Shown here in pieces: positions 1-6,682 of a DNA stretch of 64,000 bases. The notes below the pieces were generated by a model, which ran no database searches, was not told where the DNA came from, and saw only the letters and a program-made list of their open reading frames with translations. The stretch's first letter is position 1, and each line of letters opens with the position of its first letter. Both the position numbers and the translations under genes were made by a program. Source of the stretch: an uncultured Pseudomonadota bacterium (GTDB lineage Bacteria; Pseudomonadota; Alphaproteobacteria; Rs-D84); assembly GCA_900321105.1 (NCBI GenBank), contig OOHL01000002.1, positions 183,019-247,018 of the forward strand, in the 5' to 3' direction.

Positions 1-7
1 AAGTTCT

Positions 8-80
8 GGGGTTGTAGCTCAGTTGGTAGAGCACCTGCTTTGCAAGCAGGGGGTCGTCAGTTCGAGCCTGATCAGCGGCT
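8..80 (+). tRNA. tRNA-Ala(TGC), acceptor stem damaged
   Basis: The D arm, the anticodon arm (CCTGC stem, loop with TGC) and the T arm (GTCAG/CTGAT) are all intact and read as tRNA-Ala. The 5' acceptor strand is GGGGTTG but the 3' strand reads CAGCGGC, so positions 2:71 and 3:70 are G-G mismatches and the G3:U70 identity pair expected for alanine tRNA is missing. No CCA is encoded. A canonical gene would end CAGCCCC plus ACCA. It may be a tRNA whose last bases were replaced, or a sequence error. Confidence 0.7.
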
Positions 81-114
81 TTATTGCCCTATATAAAAAT
101 ATTTTACAAAAATC

Positions 115-142
115 TTGACAAACACAAAAATATGTCTATAAT
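115..142 (+). promoter_or_regulatory. sigma70-type promoter
   Basis: A consensus TTGACA at 115-120 and TATAAT at 137-142 are separated by 16 bp. The promoter lies 30 bp upstream of the first protein gene, which has an AAAGGA ribosome site at about 156-162. Confidence 0.8.
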
Positions 143-171
143 AAGTGATGTTACAAAAGGAAAAATAACAA

Positions 172-906
172 ATGACAGAAACAAACAATATTTCGTTTAG
201 ACAAAACGTGTTGGAAACTGTTGTGCAAACGCTTCATTATGAAGAGCCTCGCACAAGAAATTTTCAACCAATAACAGAAATAACCAGATTAGATGAAGAT
301 TTAGACCTTCAATGCTGGAGCGTCGCTTTCTTTATAAACGCTCTTGAAGAAGTCACACAATTAAATTTAGATACACTTTTAAGCGATTTGAACACTATTG
401 GTGATATATGTGATTTAGTTGAACAAAGATTTAAATCTGCAGACAAAAGATTATTAATGCATAAAGTTTTTGCAACTAAAATTTTACCTTATCTCAACAC
501 TGCACCATCTATTATAGCAACAAAAACAGCGACAACTTTAAAACAAAAACAAGTAACCCAACCAAAGGAACAAAAAATGATACAACTTTTAGAAGGTTAT
601 AATCATGCAATAACACCTGAATCTGTTTTTTATAATGTTAAACAGATTTTATTGGTTCAAAACAATAAAAAAGCATTGAATTTGTCAATGGATTTTCAAA
701 TGATTAAAGATTTGAAAATGTTCGGATCAAAACTTACAAACTTGGTCAAAGAATTGGAAAATCGCTATCAATTGCCTATCGTATCACAGGCACAAATTCA
801 ACGTGCAAAAACTCTGCAAGAATTCTGTGCAATATGTGCTGGCGATTTGAACAAAGGCAGAATAGCAGTTATTTCCGGACAACAAATGGCTCAAAACAAA
901 CGATAA
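172..906 (+). CDS. Protein with two degenerate acyl-carrier-like domains
   Basis: This is a 244-residue cytosolic protein with no signal peptide, and I do not recognise a named family. Residues about 35-88 match the shape of acyl carrier protein: a D-L-x-x-x-S position, a long helix ending in LEE, and a final TIGDICDLVEQRF segment like the TVGDVVDYIE of ACP. The phosphopantetheine serine is replaced by Cys48. A second, weaker copy spans about 150-222, with Gly185 at the serine position. The following gene, 18 bp downstream, has two more such domains, so the two probably form an operon from the promoter at 115-142. Neither domain can carry a standard phosphopantetheine arm. The carrier-like fold is inferred from residue pattern only. 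Confidence 0.7.
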   Translation: MTETNNISFRQNVLETVVQTLHYEEPRTRNFQPITEITRLDEDLDLQCWSVAFFINALEEVTQLNLDTLLSDLNTIGDICDLVEQRFKSADKRLLMHKVFATKILPYLNTAPSIIATKTATTLKQKQVTQPKEQKMIQLLEGYNHAITPESVFYNVKQILLVQNNKKALNLSMDFQMIKDLKMFGSKLTNLVKELENRYQLPIVSQAQIQRAKTLQEFCAICAGDLNKGRIAVISGQQMAQNKR

Positions 907-924
907 TATAAAAGGCAAAATAAA

Positions 925-1566
925 ATGGCAAAAACAGAAATCACTTATAATCAGTTGTTCAAAGCAGCCCAAGAATATTTAGTGCAAGAAGATAAAGAAT
1001 TGTATTTAAATCCACGCGATGTGACTGCTACATCAAAATTAAGTGATTTACATTTTGATGATGCCGTAAAAATACAATTAATCAAATATGTGGAAGAAAA
1101 ATTCAATATTCCACAGGTTGATGACGACGAAATAGATTACAGAAAATATAGTAATCTGGGTGAATTTTGTCGTGCATTATTCGTCATCATAAACAGACCA
1201 GATGTTAAAAAAGAAAACCCACAAACACGCGAAGAAGTTTTCTCGATTATAAACAAACATCTTTACGAACACTATGGCATTTATTTTGCAAAACCAATAT
1301 CAAATTGGTCTAAAGATTTTGGGTTAAAAGATTTTGACATTCCAAACTTTTATGATTGGGTACAAAGAACATTTTCAATAGAATTGCCTTATTTCTATTT
1401 CAAAGATTTAAACGCTTTGTGCGACATTGTTTGGTTGCAAATAAACAAGAAAAAAGAAAAACAAAAATTGAAATTGAAACAACAACAATTCAAAGAAAAT
1501 ATTAAATTAAAAGCACAACAAACTTTCAATAAAGTTGCGAATTTGTTCAAATCTCATACAAAATAA
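925..1566 (+). CDS. Second carrier-like protein, paired with the gene upstream
   Basis: This 213-residue protein begins 18 bp after the previous gene with an AAAGG ribosome site. Residues about 36-88 and 124-172 each resemble an acyl carrier domain: D-L-H-F-D-D followed by an amphipathic helix ending VEEKF, and D-F-G-L-K-D followed by WVQRTF. The serine that would be modified is Asp46 in the first copy and Asp136 in the second. The C-terminal 40 residues are a Lys/Gln-rich helix. No function is known. With its neighbour it gives four carrier-like domains and no modifiable serine. A protein-protein scaffold or regulator role is only a guess. Confidence 0.7.
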   Translation: MAKTEITYNQLFKAAQEYLVQEDKELYLNPRDVTATSKLSDLHFDDAVKIQLIKYVEEKFNIPQVDDDEIDYRKYSNLGEFCRALFVIINRPDVKKENPQTREEVFSIINKHLYEHYGIYFAKPISNWSKDFGLKDFDIPNFYDWVQRTFSIELPYFYFKDLNALCDIVWLQINKKKEKQKLKLKQQQFKENIKLKAQQTFNKVANLFKSHTK

Positions 1567-1588
1567 AAAACGCCCGCTTGGGCGTTTT
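1567..1588. terminator. Bidirectional rho-independent terminator
   Basis: AACGCCC-GCTT-GGGCGTT is flanked by an A-run and a T-run. It lies between the convergent ends of the carrier-like operon and mscS. Confidence 0.85.
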
Positions 1589-2413
1589 TTATTTGTTCTT
1601 AACATGCACATCCATTTGTGGAAATGGAAAATGTAATTTATTTTTTGGGAACTTTTTATATACAGTTTCCAATACTGCCGCTTTGGTTGGTAATAAATCA
1701 TCAAAAGTTGTCCAATAACGAATCGTTATTACAACCGCGCTATCATCCAGGGATGCAACGAAAACGATTGGCACAGGATCTTTCAAGACACGTTTATCTT
1801 TCTTTAATATTTTCAAAGCCAATTCACGCGCATGTTCCACATCATCACCATAAGATATCGCAACATTTAAATCTGTTCTGCGTGTTTCGCCCATTGCCAG
1901 ATTAGTTATAACACCATTTGCCAATGCACCATTTGGTAAAAACAAAACCTGGTTATCAAAAGTATTTACTTGCGTTGTAAATATCATAATTTTCTTTACG
2001 ACACCAACAGTACCATCGGCCGTTTCAATTGCATCACCAACACGAAATGGTTTGAACAATAATATCACAATTCCGCCGGCTACATTTTGCAGCATTCCTG
2101 ACAATGCCATACCTATTGCCAATGATGCGGCACCTAGCACTGCTACAATAGATGTCATTTGAACACCCATTGTTGTTAATATGATAATAAACACAAACAC
2201 TTTCATTGTGATGTTCAAAAACGATAATGTGAATGTTGCAAGTGACGGTTCAACATTGTGTATTTTCATACCATATCCAACCGAAGCAATAACTTTCTTC
2301 ACAACCCAAAAACCAACCAGCCATATCGCGATTGCGGCCAATAGTTTCATACCGAAATCAGCAACCAATTGACCAATTGTCATTACCAGGGAATCAAGTG
2401 TCATATTTTGCAT
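1589..2413 (-). CDS. mscS: Small-conductance mechanosensitive channel, MscS family
   Basis: This 274-residue inner-membrane protein is close in length to E. coli MscS (286). Three hydrophobic segments fall in the first 120 residues. The pore helix TM3 is clear: the AVLGAASLAIGMALSG stretch with the Gly/Ala packing pattern, followed by NVAGG and the LLFKPFRVGD turn into the cytoplasmic beta domain. The C-terminal domain ends with an FPFPQMDVHV stretch typical of the family. The start has an AAAGGA site 7 bp upstream. It releases osmolytes on hypo-osmotic shock. It stands alone between two terminators. Confidence 0.95.
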   Translation of the reverse strand: MQNMTLDSLVMTIGQLVADFGMKLLAAIAIWLVGFWVVKKVIASVGYGMKIHNVEPSLATFTLSFLNITMKVFVFIIILTTMGVQMTSIVAVLGAASLAIGMALSGMLQNVAGGIVILLFKPFRVGDAIETADGTVGVVKKIMIFTTQVNTFDNQVLFLPNGALANGVITNLAMGETRRTDLNVAISYGDDVEHARELALKILKKDKRVLKDPVPIVFVASLDDSAVVITIRYWTTFDDLLPTKAAVLETVYKKFPKNKLHFPFPQMDVHVKNK

Positions 2414-2471
2414 TTTTTAATCCTTTCCTTACCAACAAAAATCTAACAAAAAAACCTGATTTTATGCAAGA

Positions 2472-2503
2472 AAAAAACACCGCCAAAACGGCGGTGTTTT
2501 TTC
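2472..2503 (-). terminator. Terminator of clpB
   Basis: ACACCGCC-AAAA-GGCGGTGT is flanked by A and T runs, directly downstream of the clpB stop on the minus strand. Confidence 0.85.
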
Positions 2504-2512
2504 ATAATTTTT

Positions 2513-4570
2513 TTATTGTATCAATAATTCTTTGCCATGTACATCAACATTGACTGTCGAGCCTTCACCAACCGCGCCAGACAAAATCAAATCTGCAATT
2601 TTATCTTCCACTGCGGTTGTTATAAGTCGTTTCAATGGACGTGCACCAAAGACTGCATCATAACCATTATCAGCCAACCATTGAATTGCCTTGTCACTGA
2701 CACGCAAAGATATTTGACGTTCAGATAACCTTTTTTCCAATATCTTTAACTGGATTTTAACAATATTGCCCATAACGTCTTTACCCAGCGCATTAAAGAA
2801 AACAATTTCATCGATACGGTTAATAAATTCAGGTCTGAATTGTTTTTTCACTGCATCCATACTTGGCAAATTACTTGTCATAATAATGATAGTATTTGTG
2901 AAATTAACAATGCGCCCCTGCCCGTCTGTAAGACGTCCATCATCCAATATTTGCAAAAATACATTGAACACATCAGGATTTGCTTTTTCAATTTCATCGA
3001 ATAACAATACCTGATATGGACGACGACGTACAGATTCTGTTAATTCGCCACCTTGTTCATACCCCACGTATCCCGGGGGGGCACCGATTAAACGCGCAAC
3101 CGAATGTGGTTCCATATATTCAGACATATCGATTCGTGTCATTGCGGTATCATCATTGAACAGATATTCAGCCAATGCTTTTGCAACCTCTGTTTTACCG
3201 ACACCGGTTGGTCCCAAGAACATAAATGAACCAGATGGACGACGTGGGTCACTTAACCCTGCGCGTGAACGACGAATCGCACGTGCAACAACAGACAGCG
3301 CGTGATCTTGACCAACAACACGTTTACGTAATTCATCTTCGATATTTAATAATTTAGATTGTTCTTCGACCGACAATCTGTCCGCGGGAACACCTGTCCA
3401 TTTTGATACAACAGCTGCGATATGTTCTGGTAATACGGTTTTATATTCTTTGGATTCGGTGTTTTGTTTTTTGATTTCTTCTTCCAATTCTGGAATTTTA
3501 CCGTATTGTAATGCCGATGCTTTTTCATAATCGCCATTACGCATTGCGATTGCAACCTCGGCACGTGCGGCATCCAGTGCAGCCATCGCATCAGACAAAC
3601 CTTTCATTTTCTTTTGTTCATCAACCCATTTTGCAGTCATCTCGCGGGATTCAGATTCCATTTTTTCAATCAAAGATTCCAAATCTTTCAAACGTTTTTT
3701 TGATTCTTCGTCTTTTTCTTTTTTCAAGGCTTGTTGTTCAATTTTAAGTTGCATTAAATGACGGTCCAGTTCATCCAGTTTTTCCGGTTTGGATGCAATT
3801 TCAATACGAACACGCGCAGCTGCTTCATCAATTAAATCGATTGCTTTATCTGGTAAAAATCTGTCTGTAATATAACGATTCGATAATTTTACCGCCGCTA
3901 CCAGTGCGGAATCCGCAATACGAACACCATGGTGTCCTTCGTATTTATCTTTCAGCCCACGCAAGATGGAAATTGTATCATCAACTGTTGGTTCGTCTAC
4001 ATAAACAGGTTGAAAACGACGTGCCAATGCCGGATCTTTTTCAATGTATTGACGGTATTCATCCAATGTTGTCGCACCAACACAGTGTAATTCACCACGC
4101 GCCAACATAGGTTTTAATAAATTACCAGCATCCATGGAACCTTCGCCCTTGCCTGCGCCGACCATAGTGTGCAATTCATCAATAAATAAAATTATTTCAC
4201 CATTGGCTTCTTTGACTGCCTTTAATATTGCTTTCAATCTTCCTTCGAATTGACCACGGAACATTGCACCCGCCATAAGCGCACCCATATCAAGTGATAA
4301 TAATTTTTTGTTTAATAAATTTTCAGGCATATCACCGGAAACTATTCTTTGTGCCAGCCCTTCAACAATAGCTGTTTTACCAACACCAGGATTTCCAATC
4401 AAAACCGGATTATTTTTCGTACGACGCGACAATACTTGAATTGTTCTGCGTACCTCGTCTTCACGACCGATAACAGGGTCTAATTTACCTTCGCTTGCCA
4501 ATTTAGTAAAATCAGTAGTGTATTTTTCAATTGCTTGCTGTGGTGTTTCTTGAACTTCATCTGGATTCAT
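2513..4570 (-). CDS. clpB: Chaperone ClpB lacking the N-terminal domain
   Basis: This 685-residue AAA+ disaggregase compares with about 857 in E. coli. It begins directly before the first ATPase module (the IGREDEVRR region, Walker A GNPGVGKT). A coiled-coil M domain follows at about residues 260-360, then the second module with Walker A GPTGVGKT, the GYVGYEQGG pore loop and the sensor region [10 protein letters not shown]. The Clp_N substrate-binding domain is absent. A good ribosome site (GAGGT) precedes the ATG, and upstream DNA is non-coding up to rpmB, so the short form is the only product encoded. It resembles the internally initiated short ClpB of other bacteria. Expected role: reactivation of aggregates together with DnaK. 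Confidence 0.93.
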   Translation of the reverse strand: MNPDEVQETPQQAIEKYTTDFTKLASEGKLDPVIGREDEVRRTIQVLSRRTKNNPVLIGNPGVGKTAIVEGLAQRIVSGDMPENLLNKKLLSLDMGALMAGAMFRGQFEGRLKAILKAVKEANGEIILFIDELHTMVGAGKGEGSMDAGNLLKPMLARGELHCVGATTLDEYRQYIEKDPALARRFQPVYVDEPTVDDTISILRGLKDKYEGHHGVRIADSALVAAVKLSNRYITDRFLPDKAIDLIDEAAARVRIEIASKPEKLDELDRHLMQLKIEQQALKKEKDEESKKRLKDLESLIEKMESESREMTAKWVDEQKKMKGLSDAMAALDAARAEVAIAMRNGDYEKASALQYGKIPELEEEIKKQNTESKEYKTVLPEHIAAVVSKWTGVPADRLSVEEQSKLLNIEDELRKRVVGQDHALSVVARAIRRSRAGLSDPRRPSGSFMFLGPTGVGKTEVAKALAEYLFNDDTAMTRIDMSEYMEPHSVARLIGAPPGYVGYEQGGELTESVRRRPYQVLLFDEIEKANPDVFNVFLQILDDGRLTDGQGRIVNFTNTIIIMTSNLPSMDAVKKQFRPEFINRIDEIVFFNALGKDVMGNIVKIQLKILEKRLSERQISLRVSDKAIQWLADNGYDAVFGARPLKRLITTAVEDKIADLILSGAVGEGSTVNVDVHGKELLIQ

Positions 4571-4684
4571 TGTAATACCTCTTTTTTTATTATCAATGTC
4601 TATATAGTCACACTTTTTGAAAATTCAAGACTTTCGGAATACACACCTAGGCGAACAAAATAATATAAAAAATGAAAACATTAC

Positions 4685-4711
4685 TTGACTTTTACCAAAT
4701 TATATTATAAA
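4685..4711 (+). promoter_or_regulatory. Putative promoter of rpmB
   Basis: TTGACT at 4685-4690 and TATAAA at 4706-4711 are spaced by 15 bp, just before the AAAGGA site of rpmB. Confidence 0.5.
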
Positions 4712-4739
4712 TTATTGCCCAGTAATTAAAGGATTTAAA

Positions 4740-5120
4740 ATGCCACGTACATGTAAAGTAACTGGAAAAAAGACAATGGTTGGAATGAATGTATCGCATT
4801 CTATGCGTCATACAAAACGTACATTCTTGCCAAATTTACAAAAATTATCGTTCCACAGTGATATTTTGGGACGTGATTTCAGCCTGCGTATTTCTACTGC
4901 TGGATTGCGCACATTAACAAAACACGGTGGATTGGATGCCTATGTAATGGCGAAACCTGTATCCCGTTTGACACCAGAAATGGCTGCAATTAAAAAAGCC
5001 ATTGAAAAGAAAAACGGCAAAGCCGAAAAGCCTGCAAAAAAACCGGTTCACAAACCAACACGCAGCGCACGTTTGGTAAAAAAGGTCGAAGCTAAAAAAG
5101 CAGCCGCAAAAGCAAAATAA
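4740..5120 (+). CDS. rpmB: 50S ribosomal protein L28
   Basis: The first 90 residues are L28: MPRTCKVTGKK, the NVSHSMRHTKRTF block and the ISTAGLRTLTKHGG block. The protein is 126 residues, about 25-45 longer than usual because of a Lys/Ala/Pro-rich tail from about residue 85 that is probably disordered and RNA-binding. AAAGGA lies 7 bp upstream of the ATG. tRNA-Leu follows 20 bp after the stop and may be read from the same promoter. Confidence 0.95.
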   Translation: MPRTCKVTGKKTMVGMNVSHSMRHTKRTFLPNLQKLSFHSDILGRDFSLRISTAGLRTLTKHGGLDAYVMAKPVSRLTPEMAAIKKAIEKKNGKAEKPAKKPVHKPTRSARLVKKVEAKKAAAKAK

Positions 5121-5139
5121 GCGACTGTGATTAAGTTAT

Positions 5140-5224
5140 GGCCCTGTGGCGGAACTGGTAGACGCGCTTGACTCAAAATCAAGTTCTGCAAGGAGTATCG
5201 GTTCGATTCCGATCAGGGCCACCA
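5140..5224 (+). tRNA. tRNA-Leu(CAA)
   Basis: An 85-nt class II tRNA with acceptor GGCCCTG/CAGGGCC, anticodon stem CTTGA/TCAAG and loop CTCAAAA giving anticodon CAA. It has a long variable arm, T stem ATCGG/CCGAT and encoded CCA. Its 3' end is repeated twice downstream. Confidence 0.95.
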
Positions 5225-5227
5225 GAA
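5206..5227 (+). repeat. tRNA-Leu 3'-end repeat, copy 1 (inside the tRNA)
   Basis: The 22-bp core beginning ATTCCGATCAGGGCCACCAG and ending GAA covers the T stem, acceptor and CCA. It recurs exactly at 5384-5405 and 5620-5641. Such tRNA-tail repeats are the usual product of integrase-mediated insertion, but no integrase is present here. Confidence 0.9.
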
Positions 5228-5232
5228 ATAAG

Positions 5233-5260
5233 AAAACGTTCCCTTGTGGGACGTTTTTTT
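5233..5260 (+). terminator. Terminator after tRNA-Leu
   Basis: AAAACGTTCCC-TTGT-GGGACGTTTT is followed by more T residues, 9 bp after the tRNA CCA. Confidence 0.85.
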
Positions 5261-5284
5261 ATTTATGCTTGGATATGACGAAGA

Positions 5285-5376
5285 GAACCGAAGGTTCGGA
5301 GACGATAGTTGGCGAAAACGAGCATAGCGAAGTTTAAGCCTTACGAGTCGATGGGGACCCAATGTGAAACATTGGG
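5285..5376 (+). other. Non-coding segment with two GAA-loop hairpins
   Basis: Two perfect hairpins with a GAA triloop are present: GAACC-GAA-GGTTC at 5285-5297 and CCCAATGT-GAA-ACATTGGG at 5358-5376. No plausible protein gene is seen. The segment ends 8 bp before the second tRNA-tail copy. Confidence 0.6.
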
Positions 5377-5383
5377 GTATAAC

Positions 5384-5405
5384 ATTCCGATCAGGGCCAC
5401 CAGAA
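5384..5405 (+). repeat. tRNA-Leu 3'-end repeat, copy 2
   Basis: An exact 22-bp match to the tRNA-Leu 3' end including CCAGAA, without the rest of a tRNA. It lies 178 bp after copy 1 and is followed, like copy 1, by a terminator hairpin. Confidence 0.9.
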
Positions 5406-5412
5406 ACGAAGA

Positions 5413-5440
5413 AATACACACCATTGAGGTGTGTATTTTT
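5413..5440 (+). terminator. Terminator after tRNA-tail copy 2
   Basis: AATACACACC-ATTGA-GGTGTGTATT is followed by a T-run. Confidence 0.8.
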
Positions 5441-5542
5441 TTGTTTGTTATGTTTTGTTGATCGGAAGCGAACAGCGGTTCGTAACGTAGCGAAGCGAAG
5501 TGAAAAGGGCCCGCGTTCATCAGTTAAAAAAATAAGGGACAA

Positions 5543-5619
5543 CAAGTAGATTTTGTAAATGTAAATGCAACAAAATCGTTACGGTTGCCGCATAGGCACC
5601 AAGTGCCGAGCGAATCTAC
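5543..5619 (+). other. Structured unit A
   Basis: The unit begins CAAGTAGATT. Stem 1 is GATTTTGT (5549-5556) with ACAAAATC (5570-5577). Then come GTTACGG (5578-5584), an outer 3-bp stem CGC/GCG (5589-5591 and 5610-5612) and an inner hairpin GGCAC-CAA-GTGCC (5595-5607). GTAGATT at the start can alternatively pair with AATCTAC at 5613-5619. It abuts tRNA-tail copy 3. Unit B, 100 bp downstream, keeps the same stems with different bases. Confidence 0.65.
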
Positions 5620-5641
5620 ATTCCGATCAGGGCCACCAGAA
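5620..5641 (+). repeat. tRNA-Leu 3'-end repeat, copy 3
   Basis: An exact 22-bp copy of the tRNA-Leu tail, 236 bp after copy 2, between structured units A and B. Confidence 0.9.
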
Positions 5642-5643
5642 TA

Positions 5644-5712
5644 CAAGTAGATTACACAAGTAAAACGCAGTGTAATCGTTACGGTATCCCCGAAGACACG
5701 AAGTGTCGAGGG
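5644..5712 (+). other. Structured unit B
   Basis: The unit begins with the same CAAGTAGATT as unit A. Stem 1 is GATTACAC (5650-5657) with GTGTAATC (5670-5677). Then come GTTACGG (5678-5684), an outer stem CCC/GGG (5689-5691 and 5710-5712) and an inner hairpin GACAC-GAA-GTGTC (5695-5707). From GTTACGG on it aligns with unit A at an exact 100-bp offset. Six base pairs are changed on both sides, so pairing is preserved. Confidence 0.65.
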
Positions 5713-5721
5713 AAATAAAGA

Positions 5722-5745
5722 CAAACACCCCGCACGGGGTGTTTT
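5722..5745. terminator. Bidirectional terminator
   Basis: AAACACCCCG-CA-CGGGGTGTTT has A and T runs on its two sides. It ends the tRNA-tail region and the nrd operon from the other strand. Confidence 0.85.
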
Positions 5746-6450
5746 TTAATTATTTCTCCAAATCACACTTTCAAATAAACTTTCTATTTTTTTCTTTAAT
5801 TCATCATCGTTAAAGAATTGTTCGCGCTGTGCTGGGGTTGTCTGTGCGGCCTCTTCTTCGTGATATGGTGTATATTTTTGCACTGCGAAATGTTTTGCGC
5901 CCATACCACTTGCGATATTTGCGATTTCCAGCAAGTCTTCCTTGCTTACATAACGCGGATCGCATGTTGTACGCACTTCCAATCCACGTCCTGTTGATAT
6001 CCAATATTTCAGAGATTCAATCATACGATCATAAGCAATATCGATTTTGGTTAAATCTTTATAGTGTTCTTTGGTGGCTTTGAAATCAAGACCAACCCAA
6101 TCAACAGTATCAGAAACCTTTTTCAATAAATCTGGATAAAAACCATTTGTATGCAAACCGATTGAAAAACCAAGTTCTTTCACACGTTTCATATAATCGA
6201 TTGTAATGTCTGCCTGCATCAAGGCTTCACCACCCGAAAACACGATGCCTTCCAGTTTTCCAACACGTGCCTTTATCCAATCAAAGACTTTTTCTGGATC
6301 GTATTCGCCCTGTTCCACAGCAATCAGATGCGAATTCGAACAATATTCGCATTTCAGCGGGCATCCTTTTAAAAATAATACAGCGGCCAGTTTTCCCGGA
6401 TAATCAATAGTCGTAAAGGAAACCAGGCCGCCGATTTGTAAATCTTTCAT
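5746..6450 (-). CDS. nrdG: Anaerobic ribonucleotide reductase activating enzyme
   Basis: This 234-residue radical-SAM enzyme has the iron-sulfur motif CPLKCEYC (C-x3-C-x2-C) near residue 31 and the SAM-binding FSGGEALMQ stretch. It installs the glycyl radical on class III ribonucleotide reductase. It is the last gene of the operon nrdD, glycyl-radical subunit, nrdG. It starts 14 bp after the preceding stop with an AGGT ribosome site. The length and the N-terminal SFTTIDYPG motif fit the longer TIGR02495-like branch of activases rather than the short E. coli NrdG. Confidence 0.93.
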   Translation of the reverse strand: MKDLQIGGLVSFTTIDYPGKLAAVLFLKGCPLKCEYCSNSHLIAVEQGEYDPEKVFDWIKARVGKLEGIVFSGGEALMQADITIDYMKRVKELGFSIGLHTNGFYPDLLKKVSDTVDWVGLDFKATKEHYKDLTKIDIAYDRMIESLKYWISTGRGLEVRTTCDPRYVSKEDLLEIANIASGMGAKHFAVQKYTPYHEEEAAQTTPAQREQFFNDDELKKKIESLFESVIWRNN

Positions 6451-6464
6451 ATTGAACCTGATAA

Positions 6465-6647
6465 CTAGGCAGCCTTTCTCATCAATTCTTCGTGACGTGC
6501 ACCAGCGGTCAAAGAATTTGCTTCTGTAAAAGTATTTCTTTCTTCGAATTCAGCACGTTTGCCGATGTTAAAATTGCTGATTGGTCTGATGTATCCCATT
6601 GAACGTGAAAATGTTTCGCATGGTGTTCTTTGTGCTTGTGGGTTCAT
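6465..6647 (-). CDS. Separate glycyl-radical segment of class III reductase
   Basis: This is a 60-residue protein. Residues 7-40 match the C-terminal end of NrdD: RTPCETFSRSMGYIRPISN, then NIGK and EFEERNTF. That end normally reads like CEVYSRVVGYLRP...N.GK.EEF..R. Gly18 in SMGY is the expected radical-bearing glycine. The full-length NrdD gene upstream stops before this segment, 35 bp away. The small gene has its own strong ribosome site (AAAGGAG, 7 bp before ATG), so this is an arranged split rather than a frameshift. It must work in trans with NrdD and NrdG. The last 20 residues are not recognised. Confidence 0.85.
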   Translation of the reverse strand: MNPQAQRTPCETFSRSMGYIRPISNFNIGKRAEFEERNTFTEANSLTAGARHEELMRKAA

Positions 6648-6682
6648 TTTTTTCTCCTTTCCCTTTTTATTTGTTTTTTTAT

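Noticed and set aside
4571..4739. A lost Clp_N domain upstream of clpB in another frame
   Set aside because: The gap is too short for the roughly 145-residue domain and holds the divergent rpmB promoter.
5206..5641. The repeats as a CRISPR array or a complete integrated element
   Set aside because: Only three copies, unequal spacers (178 and 236 bp) containing hairpins and terminators, no cas genes, no integrase.
5543..5712. The GTTACGG words and stems as integron attC sites
   Set aside because: The core does not fit GTTRRRY, no RYYYAAC partner is placed correctly, and there are no cassettes or integron integrase.
5225..5720. Short open frames in the tRNA-Leu tail region
   Set aside because: They run through terminators and tRNA tail copies, overlap on both strands and have no ribosome sites or protein-like composition.
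6648..6682. Frameshift as the cause of the nrdD/glycyl segment split
   Set aside because: NrdD ends in a stop after its zinc region, and the small gene has its own AAAGGAG site and ATG after a 35-bp non-coding gap.
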